Positions 5,639 to 13,667 of a DNA stretch of 17,839 nucleotides are shown one piece after another. The translations under genes were made by a program, and so were the position numbers. Position 1 is the first letter of the stretch; each line of letters starts with the position of its first letter. Under the pieces are notes generated by a model. It ran no database searches, was not told the origin of the DNA, and saw only the letters and a program-made list of their open reading frames with translations. The stretch is taken from NCBI GenBank assembly GCA_902773415.1, contig CACYEE010000004.1, positions 1-17,839 of the forward strand. Direction: 5' to 3'. This DNA comes from an uncultured Actinomyces sp. (GTDB taxonomy: Bacteria; Actinomycetota; Actinomycetes; Actinomycetales; Actinomycetaceae).

Positions 5639-7507
5639 ATGAAGAGGAAGATTCTTGCTCTCGCTGCCGCGGGCGCGCTCGCGTTCTCGATGGCCGGATG
5701 CTCGTCGTCGAGCGATACCGGCGCTGACGACGCGAAGGATTCCGCAGGCACCGAAGAGACCGCCAACGCCGGCTCGGGCAAGGCGAGCATCGGCGAGACC
5801 ACCGAGGGCGTCATCGTCGCCTCGAACTTCGAGCCGCAGACGATTCTCATTCCGTCCATGATCAACGAGGTCAACGGCGGCAAGGTCGCCGAACTCATCT
5901 TTGAAGGCCTGACGTACTACGATGTCGACGGCACCACGAAGATGGCCATTGCCGATTCGGTCACCACCGAGGACGGCGGCAAGACCTGGAACGTCAAGCT
6001 CAAGGAAGGCAAGAAGTTCTCGGACGGCTCGACCGTCACCGCCCAGAATTTCATCGATGCGTGGAACTGGGGCGCCGATCCGGCCAACGCCGCGCTTTCG
6101 GCGAACTTCTTCGCCAACATCGAGGGCTACCCGACGGCCCAGCAGGACGCCGTGGCCGCCGAGACCGGCGTCGACGACGCCAAGGCCGCCCTTGAAGAGG
6201 CCGAGGCCGCTCTCGAAGCCGCGCCGGACGACGCCGACGCCAAGGCCGCCGTCGACGACGCGAAGAAGGCCCTTGAGGATGCCGAGGCCGCGGCGAAGGA
6301 CGCCGAGGGCGAAGCCGAGGGCGCTGCCAAGTACGAGGGCCTGACCGGCCTCGAAAAGATTTCCGACACGGAGTTCAACATCCACCTGACCCAGGCCGAT
6401 CCCGAATTCGACAAGCAGATCGGCTACACCGCCTTCTACCCGCTGCCCACCGGCTTCGACGAGTCCGAGGACACCGTCAAGACCCAGGGCGAGACCCCGG
6501 TCTCCAACGGCCCCTACATCCTGACCCAATGGGACCACAACGAGACGATAGCTCTTGAGCCGAACCCCGAGTATGACGGCCCGACCCCGGCCAAGAACGC
6601 CGGCATCTGGTTCAAGCTCTACACCGACGATGCGGCCGCCTACAACGACCTGCTCGCCAACTCGCTCGACATCATGGACTCCATCCCGGCCGACGCCGTC
6701 TCGACCTTCAAGGACGATCTCGGCGACCGCGCCATCAACCAGGAAGGCGCCGTCTGGCAGTCCTTCACCGTGCCCTACTACCTTGAACACTTCGGCAACG
6801 ACGAGGAAGGCCGCCTGCGCCGCCAGGCCCTCTCCATGGCCATCGACCGTCAGGAGATCTGCGACAAGATCTTCGACGGCACCCGTTCGCCCGCCACCGA
6901 CTTCGTCGCCGCCGTCATCCCCGGCCACTCCGACTCGATTCCCGGAAACGAAGTTCTCGAGTTCAACCCGGAGAAGGCCAAGGAGCTGTGGACCAAGGCC
7001 AACGAGATTTCCGACTGGGGCGACGCCACCTTTGAACTCGGCTACAACGCCGACTCCTCCGCCCACAAGCCGTGGGTCGAGGCCGTCGTGAACCAGATCA
7101 AGAACAACCTCGGCATCAAGGCAGAACCGAAGGCCTACGCCATGTTCTCCGAGATGCGCGACGACGCCTCCAACGGCACGCTGACCTCGGCCATCCGCAC
7201 CGGCTGGCAGGCCGACTACCCGTCGGCCTTCAACTTCATGGATCCGCTTTACTCGGAGGGTGCCGGCTCCAACGATGCCCGCTACGCTTCCGACGAGTTC
7301 GCCTCTGCCCTCAAGAAGGGCCTGGACGCGACCGACGAGGCCTCCCGCCTTGCCGCCTACGACGAGGCCCAGGCCGTCCTCATGAAGGACCTGCCGGCGA
7401 TTCCGCTCTGGGGCCAGAACGCCTTGGGCGGCTACTCGGAGAACGTCGAGAACGTCGTCGTGAACTGGAAGACGGTTCCCGTCTACGAGGACATCACGAA
7501 GAAGTGA
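5639..7507 (+). CDS. oppA: Peptide ABC transporter substrate-binding lipoprotein (SBP family 5)
   Basis: A 622-residue extracytoplasmic receptor. The start at 5639 is preferred over the in-frame GTG at 5603 because it gives a proper lipoprotein signal: MKRK, a hydrophobic stretch, then lipobox MAGC with lipidated C21. GGGAG lies eight bases upstream. A Ser/Asp/Gly linker follows. The mature part shows class-C SBP (OppA/DppA, Pfam SBP_bac_5) motifs: VAELIFEGLTYYDVDG, TWNVKLKEGKKFSDGSTVTAQNFIDAWNW, ISNGPY-like VSNGPYILTQW, LRRQALSMAIDRQEICDKIF and the C-terminal LPAIPLWGQNALGGYSENVENV. Residues ~166-230 are an unusual Ala/Glu/Asp-rich helical insertion (see findings). It heads a four-gene operon with permeases and ATPase. 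The substrate is probably oligopeptides, but dipeptide, nickel or other class-5 ligands cannot be excluded. Confidence 0.9.
   Translation: MKRKILALAAAGALAFSMAGCSSSSDTGADDAKDSAGTEETANAGSGKASIGETTEGVIVASNFEPQTILIPSMINEVNGGKVAELIFEGLTYYDVDGTTKMAIADSVTTEDGGKTWNVKLKEGKKFSDGSTVTAQNFIDAWNWGADPANAALSANFFANIEGYPTAQQDAVAAETGVDDAKAALEEAEAALEAAPDDADAKAAVDDAKKALEDAEAAAKDAEGEAEGAAKYEGLTGLEKISDTEFNIHLTQADPEFDKQIGYTAFYPLPTGFDESEDTVKTQGETPVSNGPYILTQWDHNETIALEPNPEYDGPTPAKNAGIWFKLYTDDAAAYNDLLANSLDIMDSIPADAVSTFKDDLGDRAINQEGAVWQSFTVPYYLEHFGNDEEGRLRRQALSMAIDRQEICDKIFDGTRSPATDFVAAVIPGHSDSIPGNEVLEFNPEKAKELWTKANEISDWGDATFELGYNADSSAHKPWVEAVVNQIKNNLGIKAEPKAYAMFSEMRDDASNGTLTSAIRTGWQADYPSAFNFMDPLYSEGAGSNDARYASDEFASALKKGLDATDEASRLAAYDEAQAVLMKDLPAIPLWGQNALGGYSENVENVVVNWKTVPVYEDITKK
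6170..6292 (+). repeat. 81-bp-spaced internal repeat coding for the SBP helical insertion
   Basis: Two stretches starting at 6170 and 6251 encode VDDAK(A/K)ALE(E/D)AEAA, 27 residues apart (SBP residues 178-192 and 205-219). Codon choices differ at several third positions, so the duplication is not recent or has been selected at the protein level. Confidence 0.7.
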
Positions 7508-7568
7508 TCGACGCCGAAAACGGCATCGACCCGGATTTTCACAATCCGAACATGAAATACTAGACTGT

Positions 7569-7602
7569 GCGGCGGGTCATTCCCTGACGGATGGCCCGCC
7601 GC
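7569..7602 (+). terminator. Stem-loop after the SBP gene
   Basis: GCGGCGGGTCAT (7569-7580) pairs with ATGGCCCGCCGC (7591-7602) around a 10-base loop, 12 bp with one G-U. It is followed by atggttttc, a short U-rich stretch. Its place between SBP and permease fits partial termination or mRNA stabilisation, so the SBP is made in excess, as is common for ABC importers. Confidence 0.55.
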
Positions 7603-7686
7603 ATGGTTTTCACGGCACACATGCGCGAAGCGCGGGGCGACGCCGTTCGCGTCGTCCCGGCTGCGTGCAGGGCCGGCTTCGACCGA

Positions 7687-7706
7687 ATCCCGCCTCCGGG
7701 CGGGAT
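7687..7706 (+). terminator. Second stem-loop between SBP and permease
   Basis: ATCCCGCC (7687-7694) and GGCGGGAT (7699-7706) form a perfect 8-bp stem with a TCCG tetraloop, followed by TT. Together with the stem at 7569 it makes a tandem hairpin in the 257-bp gap. It could be an attenuator or simply a second terminator. Confidence 0.45.
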
Positions 7707-7764
7707 TTGCTACCGAAGTGGAAAGCCGGGCGGGAAGGCTTTTGACACGAACTGGTGATTCGAC

Positions 7765-8691
7765 GTGACAAGATACATCGGACGAAGGCTGCTTCAGCTG
7801 ATTCCCGTCTTCTTCGGGGCCACCTTCCTCATCTACGCAATGGTCTATGCGCTGCCGGGCGATCCGGTTGCGGCCCTCGGAGGAGACAAGACGCTCTCCG
7901 AGGAGACGCGCGCGGCGATTACGGCCCGCTACAACCTCGACAAGCCCCTGTGGATGCAGTACCTGCTCTACCTCAAGGGCATCGTGACGCTCGACTTCGG
8001 CCAGACCTTCTCTGGACGCCCCGTCATGGACGTCATGGCGCAGGCCTTCCCGTGGACGATCAAGCTGGCCCTCATGGCCATCGTCTTTGAATCCGTCTTC
8101 GGCATCCTCTTCGGCGTGCTCGCAGGCCTGCGGCGCGGAGGCATCTTCGATTCGACGGTTCTCGTCGTCTCCCTCTTCGTCATCGCCGTGCCGACCTTCG
8201 TCATCGGCTTCCTTCTGCAATTCCTCATCGGCGTCAAGCTCGGATGGCTGCCGGTCACGGCCACGTCGAACATGTCGACAAGATCGATGCTCATGCCGGC
8301 CGTCGTGCTCGGAGCGGTATCCTTCGCCTACATCCTGCGCCTGACCCGAACCGAGGTCGGGGAGAACGCGACCGCGGACTACGTGCGCACGGCAACCGCG
8401 AAGGGCCTGAGCCGCCCGAAGGTCGTCGTCCGCCACATCCTGCGCAACTCGCTCATCCCCGTCGTCACCTTCATCGGCGCCGACCTGGGCTCCCTCATGG
8501 GCGGTGCCATCGTTACCGAAGGCATCTTCAACGTTCCCGGCGTCGGCGGCACGATGTACAAGGCGATTCTTCAGGGAGAGGCTCCCACCGTTGTCTCCTT
8601 CACCACGATTCTCGTACTCGTCTACATCGCGACCTCCCTCCTCGTCGATCTCCTCTACGCGGCCCTCGATCCAAGGATTCGCTATGAATAA
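7765..8691 (+). CDS. oppB: Peptide ABC transporter permease, DppB/OppB type
   Basis: A 308-residue inner-membrane permease with six predicted helices. The N-terminal MTRYIGRRLLQLIPVFFGATFLIYAMVYALPGDP-type start and the LDKPLWMQYLLYLKG loop are hallmarks of the OppB/DppB group (Pfam BPD_transp_1 with TM-N). The ATPase-contacting EAA loop lies at ~203-232 (DYVRTATAKGLSRPKVVVRHILRN). The GTG start has a weak GGTGA site six bases upstream. The stop overlaps the next gene by eight bases (ATGAATAA), implying coupled translation with the OppC partner. Confidence 0.9.
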   Translation: MTRYIGRRLLQLIPVFFGATFLIYAMVYALPGDPVAALGGDKTLSEETRAAITARYNLDKPLWMQYLLYLKGIVTLDFGQTFSGRPVMDVMAQAFPWTIKLALMAIVFESVFGILFGVLAGLRRGGIFDSTVLVVSLFVIAVPTFVIGFLLQFLIGVKLGWLPVTATSNMSTRSMLMPAVVLGAVSFAYILRLTRTEVGENATADYVRTATAKGLSRPKVVVRHILRNSLIPVVTFIGADLGSLMGGAIVTEGIFNVPGVGGTMYKAILQGEAPTVVSFTTILVLVYIATSLLVDLLYAALDPRIRYE

Positions 8692-9631
8692 CCAGCAGAC
8701 ATATCCCGGCCAGGAACACCACGTTTCCGACATCGACGAAACCGGCCTCGGCGCGGTCGACGCGGTTGCCGACGACCGTCCGCCCGCTTCCGTCTTCGGC
8801 GAGGCATGGCGTCAGCTGCGCCGCCGTCCCATCTTCTGGGTGGCCGCCCTCCTCATCCTCTTCTCGGTGCTCATGGCTGCCGTTCCGCAGCTGTTCACCT
8901 CCGTCGACCCGCGCTCGTGCCAGCTCGCCGACTCCCTTGAGCCGGCCCGCGCCGGCCACCCCTTCGGTTTCGACAAGCAGGGCTGCGACATCTTCGCCCG
9001 CACCGTCTACGGCGCGCGCGCATCCGTCGTCGTCGGCGTGCTGACCATGATCCTCGCGGTCGTCATCGGCACGACGATGGGCGCGATTGCCGGCTACCGC
9101 GGCGGCTGGGCCGACGCCCTCCTGTCGCGAATCACCGACATCTTCTTCGCGATTCCCTTCGTGCTCGCCGCCATCGTGGTCATGCAGATCTTCAAGGAGT
9201 CGCGCACGATCCTGACGGTCGTCGTCGTCATCGGCATCTTCGGCTGGCCGCAGATCGCGCGAATCGCGCGCGGTGCCGTCATGGAAGCCAAGCAGGAGGA
9301 ATACGTGACGGCGGCGCGCTCGCTGGGTTCTTCCGGCTGGGCGAACATGATCCGCCACATCCTGCCCAACGCCGCCGCCCCGATCATCGTCTACGCGACG
9401 GTGGCTCTCGGTTCCTACATCGTCACCGAGGCGACGCTGTCCTTCCTCGGCATCGGCCTTCCGCCGACCGTCGTGTCCTGGGGCGGCGACATTTCCGCCG
9501 CGCGCCAGATGCTGCGCCAGGCCCCGCAGGTCCTCTTCTACCCGGCCGGCGCCCTCGCGCTGACCGTGCTGGGCTTCATCATGATGGGCGACGCCGTGCG
9601 CGACGCCCTTGATCCGAAAGCGAGGAAGTGA
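8684..9631 (+). CDS. oppC: Peptide ABC transporter permease, DppC/OppC type
   Basis: A 315-residue partner of the upstream permease, together forming the transmembrane channel. A ~45-residue acidic cytoplasmic N-terminus precedes helix 1 (~51-72). Then comes the GFDKQGCDIFARTVYGARASVVVG segment typical of OppC/DppC (usually GTDxxGRDxxSRxxxGxRxSL). The EAA loop is at ~205-235 (EEYVTAARSLGSSGWANMIRHILPN), and TEATLSFLGIGLPPTVVSWGG follows, as in the family. The ATG at 8684 is preceded by AAGGA at about nine bases. The stop shares one base with the next start (TGATG). The GCDIF in place of GRD is a small variation without clear consequence. Confidence 0.9.
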   Translation: MNNQQTYPGQEHHVSDIDETGLGAVDAVADDRPPASVFGEAWRQLRRRPIFWVAALLILFSVLMAAVPQLFTSVDPRSCQLADSLEPARAGHPFGFDKQGCDIFARTVYGARASVVVGVLTMILAVVIGTTMGAIAGYRGGWADALLSRITDIFFAIPFVLAAIVVMQIFKESRTILTVVVVIGIFGWPQIARIARGAVMEAKQEEYVTAARSLGSSGWANMIRHILPNAAAPIIVYATVALGSYIVTEATLSFLGIGLPPTVVSWGGDISAARQMLRQAPQVLFYPAGALALTVLGFIMMGDAVRDALDPKARK

Positions 9632-11331
9632 TGGCCGAGGAAGCGAAGGGTACGCAGATCAAGCCCCTGCTTGAGGTCAAGGACCTCGAAGTGGCCTTCC
9701 GTTCGACGACGGGCGTCGTGCCTGCCGTTCGCAAGGCGAACTTCTCGATCTATCCTGGCCAGACGATTGCGATCGTCGGCGAATCGGGTTCGGGAAAGTC
9801 CACCGCCGCAGCCGCGATCATCGGCCTGCTGCCCGGCACCGGCAAGGTGACCGGCGGTCAGATCCTTTTCGAGGGCCGCGACATCACGAAGCTGTCCGAA
9901 AAGGAATGCCAGGAGCTTCGCGGATCGAAGATCGGCCTCGTGCCGCAAGATCCGATGTCGAACCTCAACCCCGTGTGGCGCATCGGCTACCAGGTCAAGG
10001 AAGCGCTTGTCGCCAACGGCGTCGCCAAGGGTTCCGAGGCGGACAAGGTGGCGGCCGAGATGCTGGGGCATGCCGGCCTGCCCGACGCCGAGCGCCGCGC
10101 CAGGCAGTATCCGCACGAGTTCTCCGGCGGCATGCGCCAGAGGGCCCTCATCGGCATCGGCCTGGCCTGCAACCCGAAGCTGCTCATCGCCGACGAGCCG
10201 ACCTCTGCCCTCGACGTGACCGTCCAGAAGCAGATCCTCAACCATCTGGGCACGCTTACCGAAGAACTCGGCACCGCCGTCCTCTTCATCACCCACGACC
10301 TCGGCCTTGCCGCCGAACGCGCCTCCTACCTCGTCGTCATGCACCGCGGGCGGGTCGTCGAATCCGGGCCGGCGCTCGAAATCCTCCAGAATCCGCGGCA
10401 TCCCTACACGCAGCGGCTCATCAGGGCCGCGCCGTCGCTCGCCTCCAACCGCATCGAGGCCGCGCACGCCGCCGGCATCGAGCTGACCGACGAGGAACGC
10501 ATCGGCTCGGGGGCGGGCGCGACCTCCACGGAGGAAGCGATCCGCGTCGAACATCTCACGAAAATCTTCGGCATTCGCGGGCAGAAGGGCGAGAAGAAGG
10601 AGCTGCGCGCCGTCGACGACGTTTCTTTCACGCTTCGCGAAGGCACGACGCTGGCGATCGTGGGCGAATCCGGTTCGGGCAAGTCCACCGTGGCCAACAT
10701 GATCCTCAACCTGCTCGACCCGACCTCCGGCGAAGTGTACTTCCACGGCACGAAGCTGTCGACGCTCGGGCCGAAGGAGCTTTTCGCGATGCGCCGCAAG
10801 ATGCAGCCCGTGTTCCAGAACCCCTACGGCTCGCTCGACCCGATGATGTCGATCTACCGGTGCATCGAGGAACCGTTGCGCGTTCACAGGATCGGCTCGA
10901 AGGCCGAACGCGAGGAGCGCGTGGCGAACCTGCTCGACATGGTGGCCCTGCCGCGTTCGGCCATGCGCCGCTACCCCGGCGAGCTTTCGGGCGGCCAGCG
11001 CCAGCGTGTGGCGATTGCCCGCGCCTTGGCCCTCCAGCCCGAAATCGTGGTGCTCGACGAGGCCGTTTCCGCCCTCGACGTGCTCGTGCAGGACCAGATT
11101 CTCAACCTGCTCAACAACTTGCAGGCCGAGCTGAAGCTGTCCTACCTGTTCATTACGCACGACCTTGCGGTGGTGCGCCAGATGGCCGACGACATCGTGG
11201 TGATGCAGCACGGCAAGGTGGTGGAGACAGGTTCCTCCGACGATCTGTTCTCCAGCCCGCAGCGGCAGTACACGCGCGATCTCATCGACGCCATTCCCGG
11301 CGGCTCGATTCCCCTCTGGTCGGGTTCCTAG
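9631..11331 (+). CDS. Fused double ATPase of the peptide ABC transporter (DppD-DppF type)
   Basis: A 566-residue cytoplasmic protein with two complete nucleotide-binding domains in one chain. Domain 1: Walker A GESGSGKST at 50-58, signature FSGGMRQR near 164-171, Walker B LLIADEP at 184-190. Domain 2: Walker A GESGSGKST at 345-353, signature LSGGQRQR near 452-459, Walker B IVVLDEA at 472-478. Both have the switch histidine context (FITHDL). The oligopeptide-type linker after each domain (NPRHPYTQRLI and SPQRQYTRDLIDAIPG) confirms the Opp/Dpp group. Such D-F fusions are common in Actinobacteria. Start at ATG 9631, not the GTG at 9628, with GAGGAA just upstream. Last gene of the operon; a hairpin follows at 11377. 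Confidence 0.92.
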   Translation: MAEEAKGTQIKPLLEVKDLEVAFRSTTGVVPAVRKANFSIYPGQTIAIVGESGSGKSTAAAAIIGLLPGTGKVTGGQILFEGRDITKLSEKECQELRGSKIGLVPQDPMSNLNPVWRIGYQVKEALVANGVAKGSEADKVAAEMLGHAGLPDAERRARQYPHEFSGGMRQRALIGIGLACNPKLLIADEPTSALDVTVQKQILNHLGTLTEELGTAVLFITHDLGLAAERASYLVVMHRGRVVESGPALEILQNPRHPYTQRLIRAAPSLASNRIEAAHAAGIELTDEERIGSGAGATSTEEAIRVEHLTKIFGIRGQKGEKKELRAVDDVSFTLREGTTLAIVGESGSGKSTVANMILNLLDPTSGEVYFHGTKLSTLGPKELFAMRRKMQPVFQNPYGSLDPMMSIYRCIEEPLRVHRIGSKAEREERVANLLDMVALPRSAMRRYPGELSGGQRQRVAIARALALQPEIVVLDEAVSALDVLVQDQILNLLNNLQAELKLSYLFITHDLAVVRQMADDIVVMQHGKVVETGSSDDLFSSPQRQYTRDLIDAIPGGSIPLWSGS

Positions 11332-11376
11332 CTCCTCCGGGGCCCGGCGAACCCTGCGAACGCTTCCTTGAACGAT

Positions 11377-11425
11377 GCGGGGCGGGGCAGATTTCCTTCG
11401 TTTGGACGAAAACTGCCCCGTCCCC
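11377..11425 (+). terminator. Terminator of the transporter operon
   Basis: GGGGCGGGGCAG (ending 11390) pairs with CTGCCCCGTCCCC (11413-11425), with one bulge, and an inner TTCGT/ACGAA stem extends it. GATTT follows. It lies 46 bases after the ATPase stop and before the leaderless promoter of the HTH gene. Confidence 0.6.
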
Positions 11426-11472
11426 GATTTGTGCGGGTGTGAGCCTTGAGGCAGCGGCTTTCGCGCCGTTGC

Positions 11473-11493
11473 GCCTGCGATAGGCTGAGCGGC
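11473..11493 (+). promoter_or_regulatory. Leaderless promoter with embedded palindrome, copy 1
   Basis: The 14-mer GCCTGCGATAGGCT ends in the -10 hexamer TAGGCT (11481-11486), which lies seven bases before the ATG at 11494. The 14-mer contains GCCT-N5-AGGC, a small inverted repeat overlapping the -10. No Shine-Dalgarno is present. An identical element precedes the DUF4261 gene. Confidence 0.6.
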
Positions 11494-12408
11494 ATGGGGA
11501 AGGAACACACGGAGAGCGCATTCGCCGACGCGCTCGGCGCAGCCGTGGCACGCAGCGGCAAGACGCTTTCGCAGATTTCGGCGGAACTCGCCCAGGCCGG
11601 CCATCCGGTGACGGCAGCGAGCCTGTCCTACTGGCGAAGCGGCCGGTCCGTTCCGAAGCGCAGGAACTCGCGAAGCGTCGTCGACGCCCTCGAAATGGTC
11701 CTCGGAACCAAACGCGGGGCGCTCACGGAAATCCTCGCCGCCAGCCGCGCCGCCAATCAGGGACGCGACGACTTCCGCAGCCACGTCCACAACACCGACA
11801 GGGAAGTGCGCCGCAGCTTCGACGACCTCGACATTGCGACATCCTGGAGCAACGAAGTCACCCGTGAAATGCTTGAGGAAGAAATCAGGGTCTCCGCCGA
11901 TTTCCGCACCGTCGACATCAAGGTCGCCCAAATCGTAAGGGTCGGCAGCAAGCGCGCCACCCTCCATGTGACCGGATTCTGGGACGAAGGCGTACCGCCC
12001 GCCCCGGACGACATCGGCATCTACAACGTTCTCGGCGCTCAAATCGGCGCGACGAAAACCGAAGAAACGGCGCGCGGCGTCGCAAAGAGCACCACGCTCG
12101 TCATCCCCGACTCGATTCCCCAAGGCGGGCTGCACCATGTCGTCTACGAACGCCGCTTCGGCAGCGCGCAACCCCTGAAATACGCAATCAAACGGGCCTT
12201 CTCGTGGCCCATCAAGCTGTACATGTGTCGCGTGGTTTTCGACGGCGAGGTGCCCCAAGGCATCGAATGGGCGCTCTCCTCGACCATCGATCGCGACGAG
12301 AGCACGGAAAAGACCATTCTCGCGATGGAGCTCGAACCGCAAGGCAACGTGGTGATGGTGACCGCCGAAAGCCTCGCCAACGCCGTGGGAACCGTACGCT
12401 GGCGCTGA
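11494..12408 (+). CDS. XRE-type HTH protein with uncharacterised C-terminal domain (paralogue A)
   Basis: A 304-residue protein. Residues ~8-75 form an XRE-like helix-turn-helix (FADALGAAVARSGKTLSQIS, then LSYWRSGRSVPKR). The LSYW.SGRS.P.R stretch would be the recognition helix and loop. Residues ~115-304 form a second, probably beta-rich domain carrying AFSWPIKLYMCRVVFDGEVPQGIEWAL near 233-260 and ending TVRWR. The same layout recurs at 16339-17259. Proteins like this are widespread but uncharacterised in Actinobacteria, so a ligand- or partner-sensing regulator is only an inference. It has a leaderless start with the same promoter element as the next gene, and 127 bp with a strong hairpin separate the two. 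No transport or enzymatic motif is visible. Confidence 0.78.
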   Translation: MGKEHTESAFADALGAAVARSGKTLSQISAELAQAGHPVTAASLSYWRSGRSVPKRRNSRSVVDALEMVLGTKRGALTEILAASRAANQGRDDFRSHVHNTDREVRRSFDDLDIATSWSNEVTREMLEEEIRVSADFRTVDIKVAQIVRVGSKRATLHVTGFWDEGVPPAPDDIGIYNVLGAQIGATKTEETARGVAKSTTLVIPDSIPQGGLHHVVYERRFGSAQPLKYAIKRAFSWPIKLYMCRVVFDGEVPQGIEWALSSTIDRDESTEKTILAMELEPQGNVVMVTAESLANAVGTVRWR

Positions 12409-12421
12409 CCGGCGAACGCGG

Positions 12422-12470
12422 GCGGCCCGGGCAGTGCGGGTCGCATGTGCCGGATGGCCGCCCGGGCCGC
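12422..12470 (+). terminator. GC-rich stem-loop between HTH and DUF4261 genes
   Basis: GCGGCCCGGGC (12422-12432) and GCCCGGGCCGC (12460-12470) are perfect 11-bp arms with a 27-base loop, 14 bases after the HTH stop. No U tract follows, so termination efficiency is uncertain, but it supports separate transcription of the downstream gene. Confidence 0.45.
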
Positions 12471-12514
12471 AAGGCCCGCAAGGCCCACCCGCAGGCGGCC
12501 GTCTCTCCCGATGG

Positions 12515-12535
12515 GCCTGCGATAGGCTAAGGCGC
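12515..12535 (+). promoter_or_regulatory. Leaderless promoter with embedded palindrome, copy 2
   Basis: The same GCCTGCGATAGGCT as at 11473, with TAGGCT at 12523-12528 seven bases before the ATG at 12536. The flanking bases differ between copies, so the shared block is limited to the element itself. The -35 region shows no good consensus. Confidence 0.6.
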
Positions 12536-13534
12536 ATGAGCCAACGCCACACGTCGCCCGAATCCGCATCCGAACGCGCCGAACAGGCAATGCCTGCCGC
12601 GCCCGAAGCGCCCGAAGCGCGCGGCGGGCGCGGCGGCCCCGGCGAAGTGCCCGCCGCCGCCATCCACGGCCTCGCCCCCGAATTCCTCTCCATGACGGCC
12701 CTCTTCACGGCCCCCATCGACATCGAGGCCGCCGTTGCCCGCCTTGACATGCTCTGGCAGCTGCCCGTCGAAGGCGGATGGGACGAAGTGACCGCCGAAC
12801 AGTCCGGCGGCGCCTCCGGTTCCCTCTACCATTTTGAAACCCCCGGCGGCGTCACCGTCATGCTTACGCCCGTATCCGGCACCCTCGAACTCGAACAGGG
12901 CCAGCTTCCCGAACACGACTTCCACGTCATGGTTTCCGCCTTCGCGCCCATCGTCGACCCGCGCACCGGCGAACGCATGATCATGGGCGAACTCGACGCC
13001 GCCGACCTCGCGCGCGACAGCGCGGGCAACGACGGCGGCGACGCGGGAACGCGATACGTCGTCGACCCGAAGCTCCCGGAAGAAATCCAGCGCCGACGCC
13101 GCGCCATCGACGCCCACACCGCGCTTGCCCAGGTCATGGACGCGCTCATGCGCGAGGACGCGGCCATCGGCGTGTACCGCTGGGAACTCGGAACCGTCCA
13201 GCCGCCGCGCATGATCGTCGAACTGGCGGACATGCTCGGGCGCGGCCAGGTGCCGCTGCCGCTGTGGATCGGCATCCGAACCTACAGGCCGCAGCTCACC
13301 AATGCCCGAACGCTCGGCCTGCGCCTGTTCGGCCACCTCGACCTTGAGGTCATGGATTGCCTGCACGGCGAAGAAGAGGTCTATTCGATGCTCGCGAACC
13401 TCGCCGACTACCTCGTGACCTCCGACCAGTTCCTCATGCCCGGTTCCACGATCGGCTACCGGGGCGACGAGCTGACGATTACGCAGGCGACATCGCCGGC
13501 CGACAACGAACCGGTGCTCCGCATCGGCTATTGA
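12536..13534 (+). CDS. DUF4261-like hypothetical protein
   Basis: A 332-residue protein. The first ~45 residues are a Pro/Ala/Gly-rich disordered tail. From ~55 the sequence resembles DUF4261: MTALFTAPIDIEAAVARLDMLW, then FETPGGVTVMLTPV, an ALMREDAAIGVYRWELGTVQPPRM stretch, PLPLWIGIRTYRP, TLGLRLFGHLDLEVMDC and a final GSTIGYRGDELTITQA. DUF4261 proteins are of unknown function, usually cytoplasmic, and occur singly. Family assignment is from memory of these patterns and moderately sure. Translation probably begins leaderless at 12536, sharing its promoter element with the HTH gene. No terminator is evident downstream, but the next promoter begins at 13668. Confidence 0.6.
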   Translation: MSQRHTSPESASERAEQAMPAAPEAPEARGGRGGPGEVPAAAIHGLAPEFLSMTALFTAPIDIEAAVARLDMLWQLPVEGGWDEVTAEQSGGASGSLYHFETPGGVTVMLTPVSGTLELEQGQLPEHDFHVMVSAFAPIVDPRTGERMIMGELDAADLARDSAGNDGGDAGTRYVVDPKLPEEIQRRRRAIDAHTALAQVMDALMREDAAIGVYRWELGTVQPPRMIVELADMLGRGQVPLPLWIGIRTYRPQLTNARTLGLRLFGHLDLEVMDCLHGEEEVYSMLANLADYLVTSDQFLMPGSTIGYRGDELTITQATSPADNEPVLRIGY

Positions 13535-13586
13535 GCGCCGCCGCGCCGGGGCGAGCGTCGGGAGCGGGACAGGCCGGTGCCGCGAA

Positions 13587-13609
13587 GGGGACTGTCCCCA
13601 ATGCGACAC
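13587..13609. repeat. REP-like motif, copy 2, with GGGGA/TCCCC palindrome
   Basis: GGGGACTGTCCCC (13587-13599) is an inverted repeat, extended on the right to CTGTCCCCaaTGCGACAC at 13592-13609. This matches the motif at 5252-5269 at 16 of 18 positions. It lies in the intergenic gap after the DUF4261 gene. Confidence 0.5.
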
Positions 13610-13667
13610 CGGGCATGCCGCAAAGCCTCGCGTCGAGGCGGGTGTTGCCGTGCGCGCTTCGCGCCGG

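Noticed and set aside
5330..5642. Plus-strand frame starting at ATG 5330 and other frames in 5093-5638
   Set aside because: No ribosome-binding site, no family pattern, and overlap with the predicted operator and the start of the SBP gene.
7508..7563. Continuation of a second frame past the SBP stop
   Set aside because: It is the tail of a shadow frame of the SBP gene; the SBP ends cleanly with a family-typical C-terminus.
7742..7747. TTGACA, a perfect -35 box just before the oppB start
   Set aside because: No -10 hexamer lies at 15-19 bp; the oppB start codon occupies that position. Probably chance.
9538..12750. Very long minus-strand open frame (over 1000 codons)
   Set aside because: It is antisense to the transporter ATPase and HTH genes, which have clear motifs, and results from high third-position GC. 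No domain or start signal is visible in it.
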